A stretch of DNA of 52,126 bases. Source: DAXETY01 sp051155755 (lineage in GTDB: Bacteria; Desulfobacterota; Desulfobacteria; Desulfobacterales; SG8-13). Under the pieces are notes generated by a model. That model did no database searches. It was not told the origin of the DNA and worked only from the letters and a program-made list of their open reading frames with translations. Of the stretch, positions 6,644 through 13,760 are shown in pieces (positions within the stretch are counted from its first letter, which is position 1; each line of letters begins with the position of its first letter). Both the position numbers and the translations under genes were made by a program. The stretch is taken from contig DAXETY010000089.1 of assembly GCA_051155755.1 (NCBI GenBank), positions 1-52,126 on the forward strand. The letters run 5' to 3'.

Positions 6644-7951
6644 GTGAACAAAAAAAAGTTCTTTTTTGCGACGAGCCTCCTGATCATTTTATCGTTTTTC
6701 ACGGTGGCCCTGGCGCAAACGGGTGCAGACCTGACCACACCCGGAATGCCGGATAAAATGAGGCAGGCCATCGAAAGAAGTCTGCAGGACGAAGCCTTTG
6801 CTGCCAAAACCCGGGCGGTCATCCAACCGGGTGACCCGGCCGGGTTCCTGGGCATTCCCGGCGCACCCGATCCAAGTTTAATCCTGGGTTTGCTCTGGGC
6901 CATCTGGGTCGGTTGGATTTTTTCCACGGTCGGCGCTTTCGGCGGGATCATGGCCGGAGTGGGACACATCACCATTTTCGGATTGGCCGACTATGCCAAG
7001 GCATTCGGCAAGGGCAACCCGGTCAACAATCTGCTCACCGACTCCATCCGGGTGTCAAATCAGTGGCTGGTCGGATTGAGCGGTGTCATCTCCTCCTTCA
7101 ATTATTATCGCATGGGGCGCCTGGTGGCGCCATTGGGCATCTGCCTGGCCATCGGCGGCGTCGGCGGTTCCTGGCTGGTGCCGGAGCTGACCGCCGGTAA
7201 GATTTCACTGCGGGCCTACATCGGATATTTCGGCATTATCGTCTTTATCCTCGGGCTGTTCCTGATCTATGAAATCACCCCCAAGGGTGCCGCCCGCAAA
7301 AAGGAGGCCAAGGCCGCCGCCCAGGCTTTCGAAAAAGCCGTGCGTGAGAAGGCCGACACCTCCGATCAGGGCGTCAAAATCATCGAGGGCTCTTATGCTT
7401 TCATGTGGATTGCCGTTGCCTGCGTGGCCGCTTCGGCGCTGTGGATCAACCTGCTCGATGTTGCCCGCTGGGTCGCCTATATCCTGGTGATCGCCGGCTG
7501 GATTCTAACCTTTTTCATCGGAAATATCCGTTTCACGTTTTACGGCCAGCAATTCCAGTTCAAGGCCTGGATCCCGATGGTCGGCGGTATATTTATCGCG
7601 GCGATCGCATCGTTTCTCGGCGTCGGCGGCGGATTCCTCTATGTGCCGTTCCTGACATCGGTGGCGGGGCTGCCCATGTTCCTGGTGGCCGGCACCTCGG
7701 CTCTGTGCGTGCTGGTGGGCATGGTCGTTTCCGTATTTTCTTACATGGTGGGCAAAGGCGTCGTGATTGCCTGGGGATTGATCGGTGCCGAACTGATCGG
7801 TATTTTTATCGGATCCATGATCGGTCCGCGGACCTCGAAATACATTCCCGACAAGGTACTCAAAATCATATTCATCGTTCTGGCCTTTTACGTGGGTCTG
7901 CGATATACCACCAAGGGGTTCTTCGGCCAGAGCATCGTTCCACCTTTCTAA
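6644..7951 (+). CDS. TauE/SafE (TSUP) family permease with N-terminal signal sequence
   Basis: A 435-residue multi-spanning permease of the TSUP family, whose members export or import sulfite, sulfoacetate, taurine or related anions. I chose the GTG at 6644 because AGGAGA precedes it by 7 nt and the protein then opens with MNKKKFFFATSLLIILSFF...ALA-Q, a signal-peptide-like sequence ending near residue 24. A periplasmic stretch of about 55 residues follows, then the membrane segments (for example LILGLLWAIWVGWIFSTVGA and AYIGYFGIIVFILGLFLIY). A charged cytoplasmic insert near residues 215-240 (ARKKEAKAAAQAFEKAVREK) splits the two halves. The second half has the TSUP glycine-rich repeat ASFLGVGGGFLYVPFL. 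A sigma-54 promoter lies upstream and a hairpin terminator downstream. The substrate is unproven; a sulfur anion is likely by family. Confidence 0.85.
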   Translation: MNKKKFFFATSLLIILSFFTVALAQTGADLTTPGMPDKMRQAIERSLQDEAFAAKTRAVIQPGDPAGFLGIPGAPDPSLILGLLWAIWVGWIFSTVGAFGGIMAGVGHITIFGLADYAKAFGKGNPVNNLLTDSIRVSNQWLVGLSGVISSFNYYRMGRLVAPLGICLAIGGVGGSWLVPELTAGKISLRAYIGYFGIIVFILGLFLIYEITPKGAARKKEAKAAAQAFEKAVREKADTSDQGVKIIEGSYAFMWIAVACVAASALWINLLDVARWVAYILVIAGWILTFFIGNIRFTFYGQQFQFKAWIPMVGGIFIAAIASFLGVGGGFLYVPFLTSVAGLPMFLVAGTSALCVLVGMVVSVFSYMVGKGVVIAWGLIGAELIGIFIGSMIGPRTSKYIPDKVLKIIFIVLAFYVGLRYTTKGFFGQSIVPPF

Positions 7952-8007
7952 AACCGAAACTGAGGGTTTCAAATTTTTCAAAATATATTTCTTTGTTTAT
8001 TCAGAGG

Positions 8008-8040
8008 CCTGCAGCTCCGCTCTGCGGGGCTGCAGGTTTA
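8008..8040 (+). terminator. Stem-loop terminator after the TauE/SafE gene
   Basis: A 13-bp stem with one T-G wobble: CCTGCAGCTCCGC, loop TCT, then GCGGGGCTGCAGG, followed by TTTATTT. It lies 56 nt after the stop codon at 7951. The stem is very stable but the T tract is broken. It may terminate partly, so the downstream membrane and kinase genes could depend on read-through or on their own promoter. Confidence 0.6.
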
Positions 8041-8141
8041 TTTCCGAACGGCGTTCCCGGTTAAACGGGTGTTGCCGACACCGTGTGCGAAAGCCAACCG
8101 CCGGACGTACCGGAAGGTTTTCGAACCCAGGGCTACTGTAG

Positions 8142-8678
8142 ATGGACCCGATTACCCCGTTTCTAAAAACCATCGATCCGATTCTGATCGCCCCCTATCG
8201 GTTATTCGAAAACCCGCTGATCGGCTGGTGGGTGGGTACGCTGGTGCTGGCATTCTGGGCGGTTCTGATCGGCGAATTGACACTGGCGGTGGTGTTTCGC
8301 ATCAATCGCCGGCCGGTGGACGAATATTCCAAACAGACCCTTTATTATCACGAACAGTCCCTCAAGGCCAAACAGGCCGGCGACGAGGAAGCTTACAAGG
8401 GCATCAACAAATTGGCCAACGAGGCATATGGCAAGTCTTTTTTCCTGTTCATCGCCATGGGGATGGCCTCGCTCTGGCCGGCTTTTTTTGCCGCAGCCTG
8501 GCTCAACCTGCGTTTTGGAGATATTGAATTTGCCCTGCCGGATTGGGCCGGCGGCTTCGAATTGAATTTCATCGCGCCCTTCGTCATTGTCTATATCCTC
8601 GTGCGGGTGATGTTTTCCAGGATCAAACGCCACATCCCCTTTCTAAAACCGCCGGAGGAAATTGAGCTCCGTCCCTGA
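8142..8678 (+). CDS. Membrane protein with DUF106/EMC3-like layout
   Basis: A 178-residue membrane protein. A hydrophobic segment near residues 28-50 (WWVGTLVLAFWAVLIGELTL) is followed by a charged helical hairpin of about 45 residues (YYHEQSLKAKQAGDEEAYKG, then NKLANEAYGKSFF), a second membrane segment (FLFIAMGMASLWPAFFAAAW) and a third (FIAPFVIVYILVRVMF) with a basic tail. One membrane helix, a cytoplasmic coiled coil and two more helices recall DUF106, EMC3 and TMCO1 proteins of the Oxa1/YidC superfamily. I infer this from topology only. It lies between the permease and the sensor genes and may help assemble or stabilise the permease; that is speculation. The ATG at 8142 has only a modest ribosome binding site. 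Confidence 0.7.
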   Translation: MDPITPFLKTIDPILIAPYRLFENPLIGWWVGTLVLAFWAVLIGELTLAVVFRINRRPVDEYSKQTLYYHEQSLKAKQAGDEEAYKGINKLANEAYGKSFFLFIAMGMASLWPAFFAAAWLNLRFGDIEFALPDWAGGFELNFIAPFVIVYILVRVMFSRIKRHIPFLKPPEEIELRP

Positions 8679-8715
8679 ACCGCCGTTTTCCCCGACCGGA
8701 TTTTCACCCGGCAGA

Positions 8716-8738
8716 CATCTTGCTAACGCGTCAAGATG
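8716..8738. promoter_or_regulatory. Inverted repeat upstream of the sensor gene group
   Basis: A perfect 7-bp dyad CATCTTG-N9-CAAGATG between the membrane protein gene and the 161-residue gene, about 125 nt before the ATG at 8864. It could be a hairpin or an operator. A weak sigma-70-like pair (TTGACG at 8781, AATATC at 8804, 17-bp spacer) lies between it and the gene. Confidence 0.35.
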
Positions 8739-8863
8739 CTGATTGTGCAGGATAATCGAATTTTTACGAAACCGTCCGGCTTGACGGTATCGCTGAATTT
8801 CAGAATATCATCTCGGTCGCCCGCTAGAAACAGACCGCAGAAGGCCATCCAGGGAGGACGCCG

Positions 8864-9349
8864 ATGAAAAGACGCCTCGGCCACCTGCTGCCGATCGGTG
8901 CAATCTTTTTTTTGCACCTTACCGTGCCGCTGTCCGCCTGGGCCACCCAGGGACACGGGCAGCCCGAGGGGCTCTACGCACATCAAATGGCCCATCTGTT
9001 TTTCATCGTCTCCATGGCAGTCCTCATCTACTGGCTGAGAGACCGCGATCTGGTTGTCATACCCGGTTGGCGTTTGATCCAATACTCGGCCCTGTTTTTC
9101 ATCCTGTGGAACGTGGACGCCTATACCGTTCACTACATCGAAGAGCAGGTCGATCTGCTTCGGATTGTCCGATTGGGTCCCTGGCGGATCGAGATTCAGG
9201 CACCGGAGGGTTTCCGATGGCTGCCGTATTTCTACTACCTGGCCAAGCTCGATCACCTGTTGTGCGTGCCGGCCCTGTTTTTCATGTACCTGGGATTGAA
9301 ACGCCTGTTGAATGAAACCGATGCCGACACGGGGAGCCTGCGTTTATGA
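8864..9349 (+). CDS. Membrane protein coupled to the histidine kinase
   Basis: A 161-residue protein with an N-terminal signal or anchor (RRLGHLLPIGAIFFLHLTVP) and further hydrophobic segments (HLFFIVSMAVLIYWL, LIQYSALFFILWNVDAYTVH, HLLCVPALFFMYLGL). Several histidines lie near membrane edges (HGQPEGLYAHQMAH, TVHYIEE, KLDHLL), a pattern that can bind heme or metal, though no known motif is complete. GGGAGG precedes the ATG by 8 nt. Its last codons overlap the kinase start as ATGA (9346-9349), so the two are translationally coupled. I infer that it is a membrane sensor or accessory partner of the kinase. I do not recognise a named family. Confidence 0.75.
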   Translation: MKRRLGHLLPIGAIFFLHLTVPLSAWATQGHGQPEGLYAHQMAHLFFIVSMAVLIYWLRDRDLVVIPGWRLIQYSALFFILWNVDAYTVHYIEEQVDLLRIVRLGPWRIEIQAPEGFRWLPYFYYLAKLDHLLCVPALFFMYLGLKRLLNETDADTGSLRL

Positions 9350-10878
9350 TCACCTCCTCTGTTCCCATCTGGGCGGTCGATGTGCTCGGCTCGATCTGCA
9401 TGATCATACTGGCGTTTATGTGTGTGAGACTGGCGACTCTGCTGCGCCGCCGCGATCGCAACAACATCATCTGGACCTATCTCTACTGGTTCTGCACGGC
9501 CCTGGCGGTGTTTGCCGTATCCCGCTCCGCCGGTCACATCTTGAAGCAGCTGCTGATCCTCAGCGGCGATGCCGTAGCATGGAATCGGATTCGGCCCTAC
9601 AGCGGCGCCATCAACACCCTGACCTTTGTCGTCGTGGGTGCGATTACCCTTTTCTTTCAGCGCAGCTGGAGTATCTACCGCCAGATTGCCAGCGACAAGC
9701 AGGATCTGCAGGCCACCCGTGACAAGCTCCTCTATCTGAACCAGAATCTCGAGAATCTCGTGGCGGCGCGCACCGAGGCCCTGGCAGTATCGGAACACAA
9801 ATACCGGCGCATTTTTGAAACATCCCGGGACATGATTCTGGTGGCCCAAACAGACGGCAAGATCGTGGACGTCAACCCGGCCGGCCGCATAATGCTCGGC
9901 CTGCAACCGACGGATCAGGAACCCAAGAATTTTCGACAATTCTTCTCCAGAGCATCCGACTGGCGTACCGTCCGGGAAAGCCTGAAAGAATACGGATTCA
10001 TTTCGAATGCCGAAATCGAACTGCTCTGCAATCAGAACCGAACCCGCACGCTGGTGAGCGGCAGTCTGAATCAAGGCGCCGCCAACAAATCCGAAACGAT
10101 CCATTTTCTGGTGAAGGACATTGAACAGAAACGCCTGACCGAAGAACAGATCGCCCAGGCTGACAAGCTGGCCTCCATCGGCCAGCTTTCCGCCGGCATC
10201 GCCCATGAAATCAATAACCCACTGGGAATTATCCTCGGCTACACCCAACTCCTGCTGCGGCAGGAGGGCAATGATTCCGAAAAATACCAGGATCTAAAAA
10301 CCATTGAAAAACATGTGCGCAACTGCAAAGGAATCGTGGAAGACCTGCTGAATTTCGCCCGGACATCGCCTCCGAAAAAAACATCCATCGACATCGCGGA
10401 GTCGCTGGATGAAGTGCTGAGGTTCGTCAGACATCATTCGAATCTGGACAATATCGAAGTGGTTCGCGATTATGACCCGCAAGCACCTCCGATGCGCTTG
10501 GATGAAAAAAAAATCAAACAGGTATTCATGAACCTGATCATGAACGCCGCCCACGCCATTGGAAAATCGGGTACGCTGTGGCTGTCCACCCGCTATCTGC
10601 CGGACTCCGAACAGATGACCATCCAGTTCACCGATTCGGGTTACGGTATCGAAGAGCGCAATCTTTCCCGTATCTTCGACCCTTTCTTCACCACCAAACC
10701 GACCGGTGAAGGAACCGGCTTGGGACTTTCCGTCAGTTACGGCATCATAAAAAACCACGGTGGTGAAATTACGGTGGAAAGCGACGTCGGCCGAGGTTCG
10801 ACTTTCACTGTCCGTCTGCCGTACGACGGACCCCGGGGAGAAACACACCATGCCGCGCAACATTCTGATTGTCGATGA
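9346..10878 (+). CDS. Membrane PAS-domain sensor histidine kinase
   Basis: A 510-residue kinase. Three hydrophobic segments lie within the first ~105 residues (VLGSICMIILAFMCVRLATL, LYWFCTALAVFAVSRSA, TLTFVVVGAITLFF). A short coiled coil then leads to a PAS domain at about 150-265 (YRRIFETSRDMILVAQTDGK). The HisKA box carries the phospho-acceptor His287 (GIAHEINNPLGI). The HATPase domain has the N box (NLIMNAAHAIGK), G1 (DSGYGI), F box (FDPFFTTKP) and G2 (GTGLGLSV). There is no receiver domain. It overlaps the upstream membrane protein by 4 nt and the NtrC-type regulator by 29 nt, so all three are almost certainly one operon. Its signal is unknown; by context it may relate to the permease substrate or redox state. 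Confidence 0.92.
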   Translation: MITSSVPIWAVDVLGSICMIILAFMCVRLATLLRRRDRNNIIWTYLYWFCTALAVFAVSRSAGHILKQLLILSGDAVAWNRIRPYSGAINTLTFVVVGAITLFFQRSWSIYRQIASDKQDLQATRDKLLYLNQNLENLVAARTEALAVSEHKYRRIFETSRDMILVAQTDGKIVDVNPAGRIMLGLQPTDQEPKNFRQFFSRASDWRTVRESLKEYGFISNAEIELLCNQNRTRTLVSGSLNQGAANKSETIHFLVKDIEQKRLTEEQIAQADKLASIGQLSAGIAHEINNPLGIILGYTQLLLRQEGNDSEKYQDLKTIEKHVRNCKGIVEDLLNFARTSPPKKTSIDIAESLDEVLRFVRHHSNLDNIEVVRDYDPQAPPMRLDEKKIKQVFMNLIMNAAHAIGKSGTLWLSTRYLPDSEQMTIQFTDSGYGIEERNLSRIFDPFFTTKPTGEGTGLGLSVSYGIIKNHGGEITVESDVGRGSTFTVRLPYDGPRGETHHAAQHSDCR

Positions 10879-12244
10879 TGAAAGCGACATGCTGCAGTTG
10901 CTGAAACGCAGCCTTGAACCGGACCTCGACTGTCGGATCGAAACCGCCGAATCGGCCCAGCAGGCCCTGGCCCGCCTCTCACGGGATCAATTCGACCTGG
11001 TGCTGGCCGATATCAAAATGCCCGGAGTCGACGGACTCGAATTGCTGGATCTCATCAAAAAACAATACCCCGATTTGACCGTAGTCATGATGACCGGCTA
11101 CGGAACGGTCGATATGGCCGTAGAAGCCATGCGCAGCGGTGCCCACGACTTCGTGACCAAACCGTTCGACCACGATGCGTTGATCGTACGCCTTGAAAAA
11201 GCCCTGGAGCGCAGCCGGTTGATTCGCGAAAATGTCCGCCTGCAGATGGAGTGTCAGGGCCGGCAGGCGTTTCAAAACATCGTCGGCACCGGAGCCGCAA
11301 TGAAACGAGTTTACGAGACCATCCACATGGTGGCGAAAACCGACCTTACGGTATTGATCACCGGCGAGTCCGGCACCGGCAAGGAACTGGTGGCCCGTGC
11401 CATCCACAATCTGAGTCACCGCAGCAATCAGCCCTTTGTGGCCGTCAATTGCCCCACCGTGCCGGAAAACATTCTGGAGAGCGAACTGTTCGGATATAAA
11501 AAAGGTGCTTTTACCCACGCCTCCCAGAACAGGATCGGCCTGTTTCAGGAGGCCCATTCCGGAACCATTTTCCTGGATGAAATCGGAGACATCCACACAA
11601 CCATCCAAACCAAGCTGCTGCGGGTACTGCAGGAAAAAGAAATCAAACCGCTGGGAGACACCAAATCGATCTCGGTGGATGTTCGTATCATCACATCGAC
11701 CAATCAGAACCTCGAGGATAAAATTCAGAAAGGCGAATTCCGAGAGGATTTTTATTATCGACTCAACGTGCTTCCGGTCAGATTGCCGCCGTTGCGCGAA
11801 CACCCCGAAGACATCCCGATCATTGCCAACCACCTTCTCGAAAAGCACTGCAAGAAATTGAACAAGCCGATGAAAAGTGTCTCTTCGGCGCTGATGGATC
11901 GCTTCCGGAGCCACAACTGGACCGGAAACGTGCGTGAGTTGGAAAATATCATCATACAAGGAATTCTTTTTTCATCCGGCACTGTAATTCAATCCAAAGA
12001 CGTGCAGCTCGACAAACCGATTCCCGACGGGAAGTCCTTCAACGGTGAAAATCCACCCCAGAAACCCTACCGAAAGGCCAAGGAAAAAATGCTGGAACAA
12101 TTCAACCGGCAATATATCGGCTCTTTGCTGAAAGCGCACCGGGGCAACGTCACCCGGGCCGCCCGAAGCTGCGGACTCGAACGCCAGGCCCTGCAGCAGA
12201 TTCTGCGCCGCTACCAAATCAAAGCCGACCCGTATCGAGAGTAA
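10850..12244 (+). CDS. NtrC-family sigma-54-dependent response regulator
   Basis: A 464-residue enhancer-binding protein. The receiver domain (1-118) has the acidic pair in LIVDDESD, Asp54 (VLADIKMPG) and the conserved Lys in FVTKPFD. The AAA+ domain has Walker A GESGTGKE (172-179), Walker B GTIFLDEIGD, and arginine-finger region sequences including REDFYYRLNV. The Fis-type helix-turn-helix ends the protein (GNVTRAARSCGLERQALQQI). The sigma-54 contact loop reads GAFTHA at 219-224 rather than GAFTGA. I chose the ATG at 10850, preceded by GGGGAG and lying inside the kinase's 3' end. It is the cognate regulator of the kinase, and its probable targets are the sigma-54-like promoters at 6114 and 6508. 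That pairing is inference from position. Confidence 0.92.
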   Translation: MPRNILIVDDESDMLQLLKRSLEPDLDCRIETAESAQQALARLSRDQFDLVLADIKMPGVDGLELLDLIKKQYPDLTVVMMTGYGTVDMAVEAMRSGAHDFVTKPFDHDALIVRLEKALERSRLIRENVRLQMECQGRQAFQNIVGTGAAMKRVYETIHMVAKTDLTVLITGESGTGKELVARAIHNLSHRSNQPFVAVNCPTVPENILESELFGYKKGAFTHASQNRIGLFQEAHSGTIFLDEIGDIHTTIQTKLLRVLQEKEIKPLGDTKSISVDVRIITSTNQNLEDKIQKGEFREDFYYRLNVLPVRLPPLREHPEDIPIIANHLLEKHCKKLNKPMKSVSSALMDRFRSHNWTGNVRELENIIIQGILFSSGTVIQSKDVQLDKPIPDGKSFNGENPPQKPYRKAKEKMLEQFNRQYIGSLLKAHRGNVTRAARSCGLERQALQQILRRYQIKADPYRE

Positions 12245-12430
12245 CCTTTTAGAACAAAATGAAACATTCTCTGCGATCGCCGGAATTTTCAGCGGTTATC
12301 ATTGGGGTGACCGCCTGGGGCGGCAGAGCCGTTGAACGGGAGGAATTTTTCGCATGGTTTCACTCCTACCCGTATTTGAATCCACGATAATCCTCGACCC
12401 GATTCGCGGCAGCGGATCAACGAACATGTT

Positions 12431-13684
12431 ATGGCGGCCGGCTCCATCTCACCGATCCGCATCACGCTGACGCTTTGTGCGGCCGAGATTCTTTGCCTGG
12501 TCGGCATTGCAACGTTTCCGGCCCTGGTTCCGAGCTTCATCCAACAGTGGGGGCTTTCCAACACCGAGGCCGGGTGGATCAGCGCCGGCTATTATGCCGG
12601 CTACATGCTGGCCGTGCCGGTCCTGGTGGGGTGGACCGACCGCATCGATGCACGCCGCATCCTGGTCGCAAGCGCCGCACTCGGTGCACTGGGTTCGGCC
12701 GGTTTTGCCCTGCTGGCATCCGGGTTCGGAACTGCCCTGCTGTTCCGGTTTTTTACGGGAATCAGCCTGGCAGGCATTTACATGCCGGGATTGAAAATCG
12801 TCAGTGACCACACCGAGGGGCGCCTGCAATCCCGTTTCGTGGCCTATTACACGGCGTCTTTTTCCATCGGACTCAGCGTCTCGTACCTGCTGGCCGGAGA
12901 GATCGCAGCAGCCATGGGCTGGCGTTGGGCCTTCGGTGCGGCCGCCTTTTGCTCGATGGCGGCGCTGGCTCTGGTCGTGGCCGCGGTGCCGACGGCAACC
13001 GTACGACCGACCGACGGTTATCGCGGACTGCGGCAAAGTTTTGGGGTCGTGTTTCGCTGTGCTCCCGCACTGGGTTATATTTTCGGCTATGCCGCTCATA
13101 TGTGGGAGCTGTTCAGCGTTCGTTCGTGGATTGTGGCCTATCTGGCCTTCAGTCTCAGCCTGCAGCCGGCCGGCGGCTGGCAGATGAGCGCCACGCAGGT
13201 GGCTTTTTGGGTCAGCCTGATCGGTGTGCCGGCCAGTATCGGCGGCAACGAGTTGGCCCGGCGGTCGGGCAGAAAACGGGTGATCGCCGCCGTCATGCTC
13301 GGTTCCGCTGCGGTCTGCGTAGTCCTGGGATTTCATCCCGCATGGCCGTTTTATCTGGTCGTGCTGATGACCGTGATCCACGGCATCACGGTGGTGGGTG
13401 ATTCGGCCGCACTGACTGCCGGAGCCGTCTCCGCAGCACCGCCAGGCTACCGGGGCGCCACCCTGGCCCTGCATTCCACCATCGGCTTTGCAGCGGCCTT
13501 TCTGGGTCCGCTGGTGACCGGTATGGTTCTGGACTGGAGCCCGGAAGATCCCCGGCAGGCCTGGGCCATGGGCTTTGTCTGCATGGCCGCCGGCTGCGCC
13601 CTGGGCCCACTGGCGCTGGCCATCTCCCATTTTCACGCGAAGCGCTCGGAAAACGGGTCGCTGGGAAAAAATGCCCGGACTTGA
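12431..13684 (+). CDS. Major facilitator superfamily transporter
   Basis: A 417-residue protein with about twelve hydrophobic segments. The MFS signature loop between segments 2 and 3 reads GWTDRIDARRILVASA, and an equivalent loop in the second half is RRSGRKRVIAAVML. The first segment (ITLTLCAAEILCLVGIATFP) and the following SFIQQWGLSNTEAGWISAGY are typical of predicted permeases in the nitrate/cyanate (CynX/NarK) to YbfB-like range. Substrate cannot be assigned. The ATG at 12431 has no good ribosome binding site. The gene is followed within 80 bp by the penicillin-acylase-family gene on the same strand, so the two may be co-expressed. A 186-bp gap separates it from the NtrC-type gene, with no clear terminator seen there. 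Confidence 0.85.
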   Translation: MAAGSISPIRITLTLCAAEILCLVGIATFPALVPSFIQQWGLSNTEAGWISAGYYAGYMLAVPVLVGWTDRIDARRILVASAALGALGSAGFALLASGFGTALLFRFFTGISLAGIYMPGLKIVSDHTEGRLQSRFVAYYTASFSIGLSVSYLLAGEIAAAMGWRWAFGAAAFCSMAALALVVAAVPTATVRPTDGYRGLRQSFGVVFRCAPALGYIFGYAAHMWELFSVRSWIVAYLAFSLSLQPAGGWQMSATQVAFWVSLIGVPASIGGNELARRSGRKRVIAAVMLGSAAVCVVLGFHPAWPFYLVVLMTVIHGITVVGDSAALTAGAVSAAPPGYRGATLALHSTIGFAAAFLGPLVTGMVLDWSPEDPRQAWAMGFVCMAAGCALGPLALAISHFHAKRSENGSLGKNART

Positions 13685-13708
13685 ATCCCGGAACTTTCGC
13701 TCCGACGC

Positions 13709-13727
13709 CCTCGATGAACAATCGAGG
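13709..13727 (+). other. Short stem-loop between MFS and acylase genes
   Basis: A perfect 7-bp hairpin CCTCGAT-GAACA-ATCGAGG, 25 nt after the MFS stop and 33 nt before the acylase ATG. There is no T tract, so it is more likely an mRNA processing or stability element than a terminator, or it is fortuitous. Confidence 0.35.
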
Positions 13728-13760
13728 TGATCGTCAACCATCGAAAGGGGTCGAAACAGA

